The notes below the pieces were generated by a model, which worked only from the letters and a program-made list of their open reading frames with translations, did not search any database and was not told the DNA's origin. A stretch of DNA of 64,000 nt from Streptomyces sp. NBC_00513. GTDB taxonomy: Bacteria > Actinomycetota > Actinomycetes > Streptomycetales > Streptomycetaceae. Position numbers and translations under genes: made by a program. The first letter of the stretch is position 1. Each line of letters starts with the position of its first letter. Below, one piece after another: positions 44,437 to 53,946 of the stretch. Where the stretch lies: the NCBI RefSeq assembly GCF_041431415.1, contig NZ_CP107845.1, forward strand, positions 2,108,001 through 2,172,000, in the 5' to 3' direction.

Positions 44437-45986
44437 CGGGCACCAGGCGGGGTGGCGGTCTGTTGGTCGCCGGGACGACCTCGGACGCGGGCAAGAGCGT
44501 GGTCACGGCGGGCATCTGTCGCTGGCTGACCCGCCGCGGCGTCAAGGTCGCGCCGTTCAAGGCCCAGAACATGTCGTTGAACTCCTTCGTCACGCGGGAG
44601 GGCGCCGAGATCGGGCGGGCCCAGGCCATGCAGGCCCAGGCCGCCCGCGTGGAGCCGACGGCGCTGATGAACCCGGTGCTGCTCAAGCCCGGCGGCGACC
44701 AGAGCAGCCAGGTGGTGCTGCTGGGCAAGCCGGTGGGCGAGATGAGCGCGCGCGGGTTCTTCGGGGAGCCCGGGGGGTCGTCGAAGGGGCTGCACGGGGG
44801 CGGTCGGGAACGGCTCCTCGGGGTCGTCACGGACTGTCTGGAGCAGCTCCGGGGCACGTATGACGCCGTGATCTGCGAGGGGGCGGGCAGTCCGGCCGAG
44901 ATCAACCTGCGCCGGACCGACATCGTGAACATGGGCATCGCGCGGGCCGCGCGCTTCCCCGTGGTCGTGGTCGGCGACATCGACCGGGGCGGGGTCTTCG
45001 CGTCGTTCTTCGGGACCACGGCGCTGCTGTCGCCCCAGGACCAGTCGCTGATCGCGGGCTACCTGGTGAACAAGTTCCGGGGCGACGTGTCGTTGCTGGA
45101 GCCGGGCATGGAGATGCTGCGCGGGCTGACCGGTCGGGCCACGTACGGGGTGCTGCCGTTCCGGCACGGGCTGGGCATCGACGAGGAGGACGGCCTGCGG
45201 GTCTCGCTGCGGGGCTCGGTGCGCGAGTCCGCGGTGGCCCCGCCGGTGGGCGCGGACGTGCTGCGCGTCGCGGTGTGCGCGGTCCCGCTGATGTCGAACT
45301 TCACGGACGTCGACGCGCTCGCGGCGGAGCCGGGGGTGGTGGTCCGGTTCGTGGACCGGGCCGAGGAGTTGGTCGACGCCGACCTGGTCGTCGTACCGGG
45401 CACCCGCGGCACGGTGAAGGCGTTGGCGTGGCTGCGGGAGCGCGGTCTCGCCGACGCGCTGGCCGCGCGGGCGGCCGAGGGCCGGCCGGTCCTGGGGATC
45501 TGCGGCGGGTTCCAGGTGCTCGGCGAGCACATCGAGGACGAGGTGGAGTCCCGGGCGGGCGCCGTCGACGGTCTCGGCCTGCTGCCGGTACGGGTCCGCT
45601 TCGCGCGGGAGAAGACCCTGGCGCGGCCCGTGGGCTCGGCGCTGGGCGAGGAGGTCTCGGGGTACGAGATCCACCACGGGGTGGCCGAGGTGCTGGGGGG
45701 GACCCCGTTCCTGGACGGCTGCCGGGTCGGCGAGGTGTGGGGAACGCACTGGCACGGCTCGCTGGAGTCGGACGGCTTCCGCCGGGCGTTCCTGCGGGAG
45801 GTGGCGGCCGCGGCCGGGCGGCGTTTCGTCCCGGCGCCGGACACCTCGTTCGGCGCGCTGCGCGAGGAACAGCTCGACCTGCTGGGCGACCTGATCGAGG
45901 AACACGCCGACACCGACGCGCTGCTGCGGCTGATCGAGGGCGGGGCCCCGGCGGGCCTTCCCTTCCTGCCGCCGGGCGCCCCGTGA
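44433..45986 (+). CDS. cobQ: Cobyric acid synthase CobQ/CbiP
   Basis: 517 aa. Amidates four side chains of adenosylcobyrinic acid a,c-diamide using glutamine and ATP. P-loop GTTSDAGKSVV (residue 14 on), FKAQNMSLNS, VVVVGDIDRGGVFASFFGT; glutamine amidotransferase domain with Cys in GICGGFQVLGEH (about 351) and His in WGTHWHGSLESDG. GTG start overlaps the cbiB stop. Followed by 94 bases and then the chelatase gene; cobN is not in between. Confidence 0.94.
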   Translation: MTGTRRGGGLLVAGTTSDAGKSVVTAGICRWLTRRGVKVAPFKAQNMSLNSFVTREGAEIGRAQAMQAQAARVEPTALMNPVLLKPGGDQSSQVVLLGKPVGEMSARGFFGEPGGSSKGLHGGGRERLLGVVTDCLEQLRGTYDAVICEGAGSPAEINLRRTDIVNMGIARAARFPVVVVGDIDRGGVFASFFGTTALLSPQDQSLIAGYLVNKFRGDVSLLEPGMEMLRGLTGRATYGVLPFRHGLGIDEEDGLRVSLRGSVRESAVAPPVGADVLRVAVCAVPLMSNFTDVDALAAEPGVVVRFVDRAEELVDADLVVVPGTRGTVKALAWLRERGLADALAARAAEGRPVLGICGGFQVLGEHIEDEVESRAGAVDGLGLLPVRVRFAREKTLARPVGSALGEEVSGYEIHHGVAEVLGGTPFLDGCRVGEVWGTHWHGSLESDGFRRAFLREVAAAAGRRFVPAPDTSFGALREEQLDLLGDLIEEHADTDALLRLIEGGAPAGLPFLPPGAP

Positions 45987-46080
45987 GGGGCGCGGGCTCC
46001 GGTCGGGCCGCACATCCGACGGGCCGCCGGCACGGCGGCACCGACGTCCATCGCAAGCCACTCGAAGGAGTGACCGTCTC

Positions 46081-48225
46081 ATGAGCAGCGCCCACTTTCC
46101 GTTCTCGGCCGTGGTCGGGCAGGACGACCTGCGGTTGGCCCTGCTCCTCAACGCCGTGAGCCCGGCGGTCGGCGGCGTGCTCGTGCGCGGCGAGAAGGGG
46201 ACCGCGAAGTCCACCGCCGTGCGCGCGCTGTCCGCGCTGCTGCCGCGGGTGGACGTCGTACCCGGCTGCCGGTTCTCGTGCGCGCCCGCCGCGCCCGACC
46301 CGGACTGCCCCGACGGACCCCACGAGCCGGGTCCCGGCGGGGACCGCCCGGCCCGGATGGTCGAGTTGCCCGTCGGCGCCTCCGAGGACCGTCTGGTCGG
46401 CTCCCTCGACATCGAACGGGCCCTGTCCGAGGGCGTGAAGGCCTTCGAGCCCGGCCTGCTGGCCGACGCGCACCGGGGAATCCTGTACGTCGACGAGGTG
46501 AACCTGCTCCACGACCACCTGGTGGACGTGCTGCTCGACGCCGCCGCGATGGGCGCCTCGTACGTCGAGCGCGAGGGCGTCTCCGTACGGCACGCGGCCC
46601 GGTTCCTGCTCGTCGGGACGATGAACCCGGAGGAGGGCGAGCTGCGCCCGCAGCTCCTGGACCGGTTCGGGCTGACCGTCGAGGTCGCCGCGTCGCGCGA
46701 GCCGGCGCAGCGCGTCGAGGTGGTGCGCCGCCGGCTGGCCTACGAGGACGACCCCGCCGGTTTCGCGAGCCGCTGGGACGGTGACGAGCACGACGTGCGT
46801 GCCCGGGTGGTGGCCGCGCGGGCCCTGCTGCCGCGGGTCGTGCTCGGTGACACCTCGCTGTTGCGGATCGCCGCCACCTGCGCCGGTTTCGAGGTCGACG
46901 GCATGCGCGCCGACATCGTGATGGCCCGTACGGCGACGGCCCTGGCGGCCTGGGCCGGCCGGACCGACGTGCTCAAGGAGGACGTGCGGCAGGCCGCGCT
47001 GCTGGCGCTCCCCCACCGCCGCCGGCGGGCCCCGTTCGACGCGCCCGGTCTCGACGAGGACAAGCTGGACCGGATCCTGGACGAGTTCCCCGACGACGAA
47101 CCGGAACCCGAACCGGAGCCCGAGGGCCCGGACGACCGCGGCCCCGGGGACGAGGGCCCGGACGACGGCGGGCCGGACGGGGGCGGCGGCGCGCCACAGG
47201 GCGAGGGCCCCGAGGCGCCCGACTCCCCCGAGGCGCCGGAGACCCCCGACACCGGACAGACCTCGGACGCCGGGGAGGGCCCCGACGCGTCGGATGCCGG
47301 CGAGGGCCCGCAGTCCCCGGATCCGCGGGGCGGCGCCCCGGAGCAGGCCGCCGTACGGGCCTCCGAACCGTTCCGCACCAAGATGTTGAGCGTGCCCGGG
47401 CTCGGCGAGGGCGCGGCCGGCCGCCGCTCGCGTGCCCGGACGGCGCACGGCCGGACCACCGGCTCCCAGCGCCCCCGGGGTCAGCTGACGAAGCTGCACC
47501 TGGCCGCGACCGTGCACGCCGCCGCCCCGCACCAGAAGGCGCGCGGGCGCAGCGGGCGCGGGCTGGTGGTGCGCAAGGACGACCTGCGGCAGGCCACCCG
47601 GGAGGGCCGCGAGGGCAACCTGGTGCTCTTCGTCGTGGACGCGTCCGGTTCGATGGCGGCCCGGCAGCGCATGAGCGCGGTCAAGGGTGCCGTGTTGTCG
47701 CTGCTGCTGGACGCCTACCAGCGCCGGGACAAGGTCGGTCTGATCACCTTCCGGGGTGCGGGCGCCGAGCTGGCGTTGCCGCCGACGTCCTCGGTGGACG
47801 CGGCCGCCGCGCGGCTGGAGCAGTTGCCGACCGGTGGCCGCACGCCGCTGGCCTCCGGTCTGTTGAAGGCGCGCGAGGTGCTGCGGATCGAGCGGCTGCG
47901 GGACCCTTCGCGGCGGCCGCTGCTGGTGGTCGTCACCGACGGGCGGGCCACGTCGGCCGGCGGTCTGGGCGGGGACCCGCGCGAGTTGGCCGGTCGCGGG
48001 GCGCGGCTGCTGGCCGCCGAGGGGGTCACCTCGGTCGTCGTGGACTGCGAGAGCGGGCCGGTCCGGCTGGGCCTGGCCGGGGTGTTGGCCGCCGATCTGG
48101 GCGGCCCGGCGGTCAGCCTCGACGGGCTGCGGGCCGACAGCCTGGCGGGGCTCGTGAAGAACGTTCGTACATCGGTGGAATCCGCCCGGTCGCCCCAGGG
48201 CGCCGGCAACAGGAGGGCCGCGTAA
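46081..48225 (+). CDS. Magnesium/cobalt chelatase-type AAA+ and VWA protein (ChlI-ChlD fusion)
   Basis: 714 aa. N-terminal AAA+ domain: Walker A RGEKGTAKST (about 40), Walker B GILYVDEVNLLHDH, sensor GTMNPEEGELRPQLLDRFGL. An acidic/proline linker (PEPEPEPEGPDDRGPGDEGP and further repeats, about 340-420) leads to a C-terminal von Willebrand A domain with MIDAS motif DASGSM (about 524) and VTDGRAT. It is the motor partner of a chelatase inserting cobalt into the corrin ring, but the large CobN subunit is missing beside it. Its TAA overlaps cobO's ATG by one base. Confidence 0.88.
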   Translation: MSSAHFPFSAVVGQDDLRLALLLNAVSPAVGGVLVRGEKGTAKSTAVRALSALLPRVDVVPGCRFSCAPAAPDPDCPDGPHEPGPGGDRPARMVELPVGASEDRLVGSLDIERALSEGVKAFEPGLLADAHRGILYVDEVNLLHDHLVDVLLDAAAMGASYVEREGVSVRHAARFLLVGTMNPEEGELRPQLLDRFGLTVEVAASREPAQRVEVVRRRLAYEDDPAGFASRWDGDEHDVRARVVAARALLPRVVLGDTSLLRIAATCAGFEVDGMRADIVMARTATALAAWAGRTDVLKEDVRQAALLALPHRRRRAPFDAPGLDEDKLDRILDEFPDDEPEPEPEPEGPDDRGPGDEGPDDGGPDGGGGAPQGEGPEAPDSPEAPETPDTGQTSDAGEGPDASDAGEGPQSPDPRGGAPEQAAVRASEPFRTKMLSVPGLGEGAAGRRSRARTAHGRTTGSQRPRGQLTKLHLAATVHAAAPHQKARGRSGRGLVVRKDDLRQATREGREGNLVLFVVDASGSMAARQRMSAVKGAVLSLLLDAYQRRDKVGLITFRGAGAELALPPTSSVDAAAARLEQLPTGGRTPLASGLLKAREVLRIERLRDPSRRPLLVVVTDGRATSAGGLGGDPRELAGRGARLLAAEGVTSVVVDCESGPVRLGLAGVLAADLGGPAVSLDGLRADSLAGLVKNVRTSVESARSPQGAGNRRAA

Positions 48226-48824
48226 TGCCGCAGGGACAGCCGTCCGTCGTTCCGGACGACGGACTCACGACGCGCCAGCGTCGCAACCGCCCGCTCGTCT
48301 TCGTCCACACCGGCCCCGGCAAGGGCAAGTCGACGGCGGCCTTCGGGTTGGCGCTGCGCGCCTGGAACCAGGGCTGGCCGATCGGGGTGTTCCAGTTCGT
48401 CAAGTCGGCGAAGTGGAAGGTCGGCGAGGAGAACGCGCTGAAGGTGCTCGGCGCCTCGGGCGAGGGCGGTTCCGTCGTCTGGCACAAGATGGGCGAGGGC
48501 TGGTCCTGGGTCCAGCGTGACGCGCAGCTCGACAACGAGCAGGCGGCCAAGGAAGGTTGGGAGCAGGTCAAGCGGGATCTGGCCGCCGAGACGCACCGGC
48601 TGTACGTGCTCGACGAGTTCGCGTACCCGATGCACTGGGGCTGGATCGACGTGGACGAGGTGATCGAGGTGCTGCGCAACCGGCCCGGCACCCAGCACGT
48701 GGTGATCACGGGTCGCAACGCGCCGGAGAAGCTGGTGGAGTTCGCGGACCTGGTCACCGAGATGACCAAGGTCAAGCACCCCATGGACGCCGGCCAGAAG
48801 GGCCAGAAGGGCATCGAGTGGTGA
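48225..48824 (+). CDS. cobO: Cob(I)yrinic acid a,c-diamide adenosyltransferase CobO
   Basis: 199 aa. P-loop VHTGPGKGKSTAAFG near residue 30 with the family's GxGKGKSTAA pattern, then GVFQFVKSAKWKVGEENAL, WHKMGEGWSW, and RLYVLDEFAYPMHWGWIDVDEVIEVLRNRPGTQHVVITGRNAP. Transfers the adenosyl group from ATP to corrinoid cobalt. Stop overlaps the GTG of cobB. Confidence 0.95.
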   Translation: MPQGQPSVVPDDGLTTRQRRNRPLVFVHTGPGKGKSTAAFGLALRAWNQGWPIGVFQFVKSAKWKVGEENALKVLGASGEGGSVVWHKMGEGWSWVQRDAQLDNEQAAKEGWEQVKRDLAAETHRLYVLDEFAYPMHWGWIDVDEVIEVLRNRPGTQHVVITGRNAPEKLVEFADLVTEMTKVKHPMDAGQKGQKGIEW

Positions 48825-50257
48825 CGTCGCTCCCCATACCGCGCCTGGTGATCGCCGCGCCGTCCTCCGGCAGCGGCAAGACCACCGTCGCGACGGGTCT
48901 GATGGCGGCCTTCTCGGAACGCGGCCTCGCCGTGTCCCCGCACAAGGCCGGCCCCGACTACATCGACCCGGGCTACCACGCGCTGGCCACCGGCCGGCCG
49001 GGGCGGAACCTGGACGCCTTCATGTGCGGGCCGGAGCTGGTCGCGCCGCTGTTCGCGCACGGGGCGGCCGGGTGCGACCTCGCCCTGATCGAGGGCGTGA
49101 TGGGCCTGTACGACGGGGCGGCGGGGCGCGGTGAGCTGGCCTCGACCGCGCAGGTCGCCAAGCTGCTGCGGGCTCCGGTGGTGCTGGTCGTGGACGCCTC
49201 CTCGCAGTCGCGGTCGGTGGCGGCGCTGGTGCACGGCTTCGCCTCGTTCGACCCGCAGGTGCGGCTCGGCGGCGTGATCCTCAACAAGGTCGGTTCCGAT
49301 CGGCACGAGGTCATGCTCCGGGAGGCCCTGGAGGAGGCCGGGATGCCGGTTCTGGGGGTCCTGCGACGGGCTCCGCAGGTCGCGGCGCCCTCGCGGCACC
49401 TGGGGCTGGTACCGGTGGCCGAGCGCCGGGCCGACGCGGTGTCCTCGGTCGGGGCGCTCGCCGACCAGGTCCGGGCGGGCTGTGACCTGGACGCGCTGAT
49501 GGCCCTGGCCCGGACCGCGCCGCCGCTGGACGGCGAGGCGTGGGACGCCGGCGCGGCGGTCGCGTCGGTGTCGGGCCCGGCGGTGGGCGGCGCGCTCGCG
49601 GACGGCCTCGCGGGGGCCGGGCGGGGCGGCCGGCCGCTGGTCGCCGTGGCCGGCGGGGCCGCGTTCACGTTCTCGTACGCCGAGCACGCGGAGTTGCTCA
49701 CCGCCGCCGGCGCAGAGGTCGTCACCTTCGATCCGCTGCGGGACGAGCGGCTGCCCGACGGGACCGCCGGGCTGGTGATCGGCGGCGGGTTCCCCGAGGT
49801 GTACGCGCCCGAGCTGTCCGCCAACGAGCCGCTGCGCGGGGCCGTCGCCGCGTTCGCCGCGGCCGGCGGGCCGGTGGCGGCCGAGTGCGCCGGGCTGCTG
49901 TACCTGGCGTCCTCGTTGGACGGCAAGCCGATGTGCGGGGTGCTCGACGCGGACGCCCGGATGTCGGAGCGGCTGACGCTGGGCTACCGCGAGGCGGTGG
50001 CGGTGTCCGACAGTTCGCTCGCCGTGGCGGGGACCAGGCTGCGCGGGCACGAGTTCCACCGCACGGTGATCGAGCCCGGCGCCGGCGCCTCGCCCGCGTG
50101 GGGGTTCACGCATCCCGAGCGCCGCGTCGAGGGTTTCGTGCGGGGCGGGGTGCACGCCAGCTATCTGCACACGCACTGGGCGGCGGCCCCGGCCGTCGCG
50201 CGGCGGTTCGCCGAGTCCGCCGGACGTTTCGCGGAAGCGGCGGCGCCGGCCCGGTGA
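48821..50257 (+). CDS. cobB: Cobyrinic acid a,c-diamide synthase CobB/CbiA
   Basis: 478 aa. P-loop APSSGSGKTTVATGLM, HKAGPDYIDPGYHA, VEGVMGLYDG, NLDAFM; C-terminal glutamine amidotransferase with Cys in VAAECAGLLYLASSLDG (about 356) and His in SYLHTHWAA. Amidates the a and c groups of the corrin. GTG start taken at the base overlapping the cobO stop; an adjacent GTG one codon earlier is equivalent. Near-convergent with the ZIP transporter. Confidence 0.93.
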   Translation: MTSLPIPRLVIAAPSSGSGKTTVATGLMAAFSERGLAVSPHKAGPDYIDPGYHALATGRPGRNLDAFMCGPELVAPLFAHGAAGCDLALIEGVMGLYDGAAGRGELASTAQVAKLLRAPVVLVVDASSQSRSVAALVHGFASFDPQVRLGGVILNKVGSDRHEVMLREALEEAGMPVLGVLRRAPQVAAPSRHLGLVPVAERRADAVSSVGALADQVRAGCDLDALMALARTAPPLDGEAWDAGAAVASVSGPAVGGALADGLAGAGRGGRPLVAVAGGAAFTFSYAEHAELLTAAGAEVVTFDPLRDERLPDGTAGLVIGGGFPEVYAPELSANEPLRGAVAAFAAAGGPVAAECAGLLYLASSLDGKPMCGVLDADARMSERLTLGYREAVAVSDSSLAVAGTRLRGHEFHRTVIEPGAGASPAWGFTHPERRVEGFVRGGVHASYLHTHWAAAPAVARRFAESAGRFAEAAAPAR

Positions 50258-50280
50258 CCTCGGTCCGCGAGGCGGTGGTC

Positions 50281-51024
50281 TCAGTCCGCGAGGCCGACCA
50301 CGAGCCAGATGCCGGCCACCCCGCCCACCGTGCACATCAGCGTGGACAGGGCGGGGTGCTTGTGGTGCGCCTCGGGAAGGATCTCGGCGGCGGCCAGGTA
50401 CAGCAAGGCACCGCCGAAGAAGCCCAGGTACGCTCCGAGCGGTTCCTCCGGAAGGGTGAACAGCAGAGTGGACGCGGCGCCCACGACGGGCGCGACCGCG
50501 TCGGCGAACAGCATCATGAGCGCCTTGCGGCGGTCGTTCCCGTAGAGCCGGGTCAAGGTGTACGTGTTGAATCCGTCGGCGAAGTCGTGGGTGATGACGG
50601 CCAGCGCCACGGCGACGCCCATACCGCCGCCGACCTGGAAGGCCGCGCCGAGGGCCACTCCGTCGGCGAGGCTGTGGCCGACCATCGCGGCGGCGGCGGT
50701 GAGACCGACCTCGGGGACCCGGCCGCCGTGCTCGGCGTCGTCCACGTCCGCGGCGCCGTGCGCGTGCTGACGCACGGCCAGCAGTCGTTCCACCACGTGC
50801 GCGACGAGGAAGCCGGTCACGAAGAGCAGCAGGGCGAGCGGGACGCCGAAGACTTCCCGGCCCGCCGCGTGCATCGCCTCCGGGAGCAGGTCCAGGCCCA
50901 CGACGCCGAGCATCAGCCCGCCGGCCAGGCCCAGCACGAGGTGGCGGCGGTCGGTGACGCGTTGCGCCGTCCATCCGCCCGCCAGCGTCATCAGGAACGC
51001 GCCCAACGCCACGATCACCGCCAT
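50281..51024 (-). CDS. ZIP-family metal ion transporter
   Basis: 247 aa, about 8 helices. His-rich loop after helix 3 (RQHAHGAADVDDAEHGG) and ZIP motifs MVGHSLADGVALGAAF and THDFADGFNTYTLTRLY and AAEILPEAHHKHP, whose His/Glu residues bind metal. It moves divalent metal (Zn, Fe, Co or other) into the cytosol. Lying inside the cobalamin region it might supply cobalt, but this is inference. Confidence 0.85.
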   Translation of the reverse strand: MAVIVALGAFLMTLAGGWTAQRVTDRRHLVLGLAGGLMLGVVGLDLLPEAMHAAGREVFGVPLALLLFVTGFLVAHVVERLLAVRQHAHGAADVDDAEHGGRVPEVGLTAAAAMVGHSLADGVALGAAFQVGGGMGVAVALAVITHDFADGFNTYTLTRLYGNDRRKALMMLFADAVAPVVGAASTLLFTLPEEPLGAYLGFFGGALLYLAAAEILPEAHHKHPALSTLMCTVGGVAGIWLVVGLAD

Positions 51025-51133
51025 GCGCCCCTGGATACCGGGCGGGGGCGACTCGCGCACTTCCGCTCGCGGGTGGCGGGCATCAGCGTGTTGACGAATG
51101 TGATGTCGAGAGTGACGACGGAGGGAGGACCCC

Positions 51134-52555
51134 GTGGGTGAGTACGTGACGCCGCTGGTGGTGGGGGTGGGCGGACGCGCGGGGGTCTCCGTGGCGGAGG
51201 TCTGCGCCCTGGTCGAGGAGACGCTGCGGGGCGCGGGGCTGGCCACCGGGTCGGTGACGGCGCTGGCCACGGTGGAGTCGAAGACGGCGGAGGCGGGTCT
51301 CGCCGGGGCGGCGGAACGTTTCGGCGTACCGCTCGTCGGCTACTCCGCCGAGCGGCTGGCCGCCATCGTGGTGCCGCATCCCTCGGACGCGGTCCGCGAC
51401 GCGGCCGGTACCTCCTCGGTGGCCGAGGCCGCCGCCCTCGCGGGGGGCGGGGAACTCCTGGTGCCCAAGCGCAGGTCGATGGCCGCGACCTGTGCGGTGG
51501 CCACCGCACAGGCTCACGACCTGCGCCACCACGGGGACGCCGAGGTGTTGGACGCGGGTGACGCGCTGGTGGACCTGGCCGTGAACGTACGGACGGACAC
51601 GCCCCCGCAGTGGCTCAGGCAGCGGATCGCCGACAGTCTCGGGGACCTCGCCGCGTACCCGGACGGCCGGGCGGCCCGCGCGGCCGTCGCGGACCGGCAC
51701 GGGTTGCCGATGGAGCGCGTCCTGCTGACGGCGGGCGCGGCGGAGGCCTTCGTGCTGATCGCACGGGCCCTGGGCGCCGAACGGCCCGTCGTGGTGCATC
51801 CGCAGTTCACCGAGCCCGAGGCGGCCCTGCGGGACGCCGGGCACCGGGTGGAACGGGTGGTGCTGAGCGCGGAGGACGGATTCCGGCTGGACCCGGCCGA
51901 GGTGCCCGAGGACGCCGATCTGGTGATCGTGGGGAACCCGACCAACCCGACGTCGGTCCTGCACCCGGCGGCGGACCTGGCGGCGCTGGCCCGGCCGGGC
52001 CGGATCCTGGTGGTCGACGAGGCGTTCATGGACGCGGTCCCGGGTGAGCGGGAGGCGCTGGCCGGACGGATGGACGTGCCGGGGCTGGTGGTGCTGCGGA
52101 GCCTGACCAAGACCTGGGGGCTGGCGGGACTGCGCATCGGCTACGTACTGGCGGAGCCCTCGGTGATCGCGAAGCTCGCGGCGGCGCAACCGCTCTGGCC
52201 GGTGTCCACTCCGGCGCTGGTGGCGGCGGAGGCCTGCGTGGCCCCGGCGGCGCTCGCCGAGGCCGAGGAGGCCGCGCGGCGGATCGCGGTGGACCGGGCG
52301 CACCTGTTGGCCGGGCTCGCGGAGTTCGACGAGGTCACGGTGGCGGGGGTGGCGCAGGGGCCGTTCGTCCTGATCAAGGTGGCGGGGGCGGCGGAGGTAC
52401 GCACCCGGCTGCGCGCCCTGGGCTTCGCGGTGCGGCGGGGCGACACCTTCCCGGGGCTGGACCCCTCGTGGCTGCGGCTGGCGGTGCGGGACCGCGCCAC
52501 GACGGGCCGTCTCCTCCAGGCCCTGGACCACGCGCTGGCCCTGACCACGCGCTGA
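51134..52555 (+). CDS. cobC: Fusion of CbiG C-terminal domain with CobC-like PLP aminotransferase (Rv2231c-type)
   Basis: 473 aa. Residues about 5-130 are a CbiG C-terminal domain (VVGVGGRAGVSVAEVCALVEETLRGAGLATGSVTALATVESKTAEAGL, AGGGELLVPKRRSMAATCAVATA). Residues about 140-473 are a class I/II fold enzyme with PLP-lysine in VLRSLTKTWGLAGLRIGYVL and NPTNPTSVL. CobC-type enzymes make the aminopropanol phosphate arm from threonine phosphate. The fused CbiG piece, normally from the ring lactone-opening step, probably helps complex formation. Confidence 0.87.
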   Translation: MGEYVTPLVVGVGGRAGVSVAEVCALVEETLRGAGLATGSVTALATVESKTAEAGLAGAAERFGVPLVGYSAERLAAIVVPHPSDAVRDAAGTSSVAEAAALAGGGELLVPKRRSMAATCAVATAQAHDLRHHGDAEVLDAGDALVDLAVNVRTDTPPQWLRQRIADSLGDLAAYPDGRAARAAVADRHGLPMERVLLTAGAAEAFVLIARALGAERPVVVHPQFTEPEAALRDAGHRVERVVLSAEDGFRLDPAEVPEDADLVIVGNPTNPTSVLHPAADLAALARPGRILVVDEAFMDAVPGEREALAGRMDVPGLVVLRSLTKTWGLAGLRIGYVLAEPSVIAKLAAAQPLWPVSTPALVAAEACVAPAALAEAEEAARRIAVDRAHLLAGLAEFDEVTVAGVAQGPFVLIKVAGAAEVRTRLRALGFAVRRGDTFPGLDPSWLRLAVRDRATTGRLLQALDHALALTTR

Positions 52556-52695
52556 GCCCGCACTGGCCCTGACCACGCGCTGACCGGGGCAGGGGCGGGG
52601 CCGCAGCCTTGGCCGGCGCCGGCGGCCGTGGCGCGGGGGCGCGGGGTGAGCGAGGATCAGACCGTCAGTCGTGCGTGAAACCGGGGGGTTCGAGA

Positions 52696-53913
52696 ATGAG
52701 GGCAGTCGCCAGGATGGGCGCCGCCGCGGCCGCGTTGGCAGTCGTGGGCGGCGCGGTCTATGCCGTGCCGCACCTGACGGGCGGGGGCGGCGGCGCGAAG
52801 CCGGCCACGGAACAGCGGCTGGGCGCGAGGCCCACCACCGCGGCGGCGCCGGCCGGGAAGCCGTTCACCCTGGTGGCGACCGGCGACATCATCCCGTACC
52901 CGTCGATCATCCAGCGGGCGGCCGACGACGCCGAGGGCACCGGCCGGGCCCACGACTTCCGGAAGATCCTCGCGGGGGTCAAACCCCTGATATCGGCCGC
53001 CGACCTGGCGATATGCCACCACGAGATACCCTACGGGCGCCCCGGCGGCCCCTACACGGGTTACCCCGCCTTCAAGGCGCCCCACGAGTTGGCCGACGGC
53101 CTCAAGGACGCCGGGTACGACAGCTGCTCGACCGGCTCCAACCATACGCTCGACGACGGCTACGACGGTCTCGTCCGCACCCTCGACCACCTGGATCGGG
53201 TCGGCATCAAGCACGTCGGATCGGGCCGCAGCGCCGAGGAGGCGAAGGCCCCCGCGGTCGTCGGGGCGGGCGGCGCGCAGATCGCCCAGTTGGACTACAC
53301 GTACGGGACGAACGGCATCCCGATCCCGGCCGGCAAGCCCTGGTCGGTCAACCTGATCGACCAGGGCCGGATCATCGCCGACGCCCGCGCCGCCCGGGCG
53401 GCGGGCGCGAACGTCGTCGTCCTGAGCGTCCACTGGGGCACGGAGTGGCAGACGGCACCCGACCAGCAGCAACGGGAACTGGCGCAGGCCCTGACCGCGT
53501 CGCGCGGCGCCGACGGCCTCCCCGACATCGATCTGATCCTCGGTACGCACAACCACGTCCCACAGCCCTACGAGAAGATCAACGGCACCTGGGTGGTCTT
53601 CGGCATGGGCGACCAGGTGGCCAGCTTCTACGAGGCCGAGAAGGCGCGCGGCAACATGTCCTCGATCCCCCGCTTCACCTTCTCCCCGGCGGCCGACCGG
53701 CCGGGGCGCTGGGAGGTGGTGAAGGCCGAGTACCTGACGCAGTACTCGGACATGACCCCGCCGTTCCGGGTCGTCTGCACCTCCTGCGCCGCCGGCGACA
53801 CCGCCCTGTCCGCGGCCGACCGGAACCGGTACGCCGCCGTCGACCGGCAGATCACCGCGGCCGTGGCCTCGCGCGGCGCGCATGCCCAGGGACTGGAGCA
53901 CGCCACCCGCTGA
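52696..53913 (+). CDS. CapA-family protein, exported or lipid-anchored
   Basis: 405 aa from ATG; a GTG 24 bases earlier is possible. N-terminal helix ARMGAAAAALAVVGGAVYAVPHL. CapA fold of the calcineurin-like phosphoesterase group: VATGDIIPYPS, CHHEIPYGRPGGPYTGYPAFKAP, TGSNHTLDDGYDGLVRTLDHL, SVHWGTEWQTAPDQQQRELAQAL and LGTHNHVPQPYEKINGTWVVFGMGDQV. In other bacteria CapA is used for poly-gamma-glutamate export/synthesis; other pga genes are not here. Extracytoplasmic phosphoesterase-like. Confidence 0.85.
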   Translation: MRAVARMGAAAAALAVVGGAVYAVPHLTGGGGGAKPATEQRLGARPTTAAAPAGKPFTLVATGDIIPYPSIIQRAADDAEGTGRAHDFRKILAGVKPLISAADLAICHHEIPYGRPGGPYTGYPAFKAPHELADGLKDAGYDSCSTGSNHTLDDGYDGLVRTLDHLDRVGIKHVGSGRSAEEAKAPAVVGAGGAQIAQLDYTYGTNGIPIPAGKPWSVNLIDQGRIIADARAARAAGANVVVLSVHWGTEWQTAPDQQQRELAQALTASRGADGLPDIDLILGTHNHVPQPYEKINGTWVVFGMGDQVASFYEAEKARGNMSSIPRFTFSPAADRPGRWEVVKAEYLTQYSDMTPPFRVVCTSCAAGDTALSAADRNRYAAVDRQITAAVASRGAHAQGLEHATR

Positions 53914-53946
53914 CCCCGGCCGCGGTCGCCCGCCGGCGCCTTTTCG

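Noticed and set aside
48113..50974. 953-codon minus-strand open frame across cobO-cobB
   Set aside because: Shadow of the cob genes with Arg/Gly-rich composition and no motifs.
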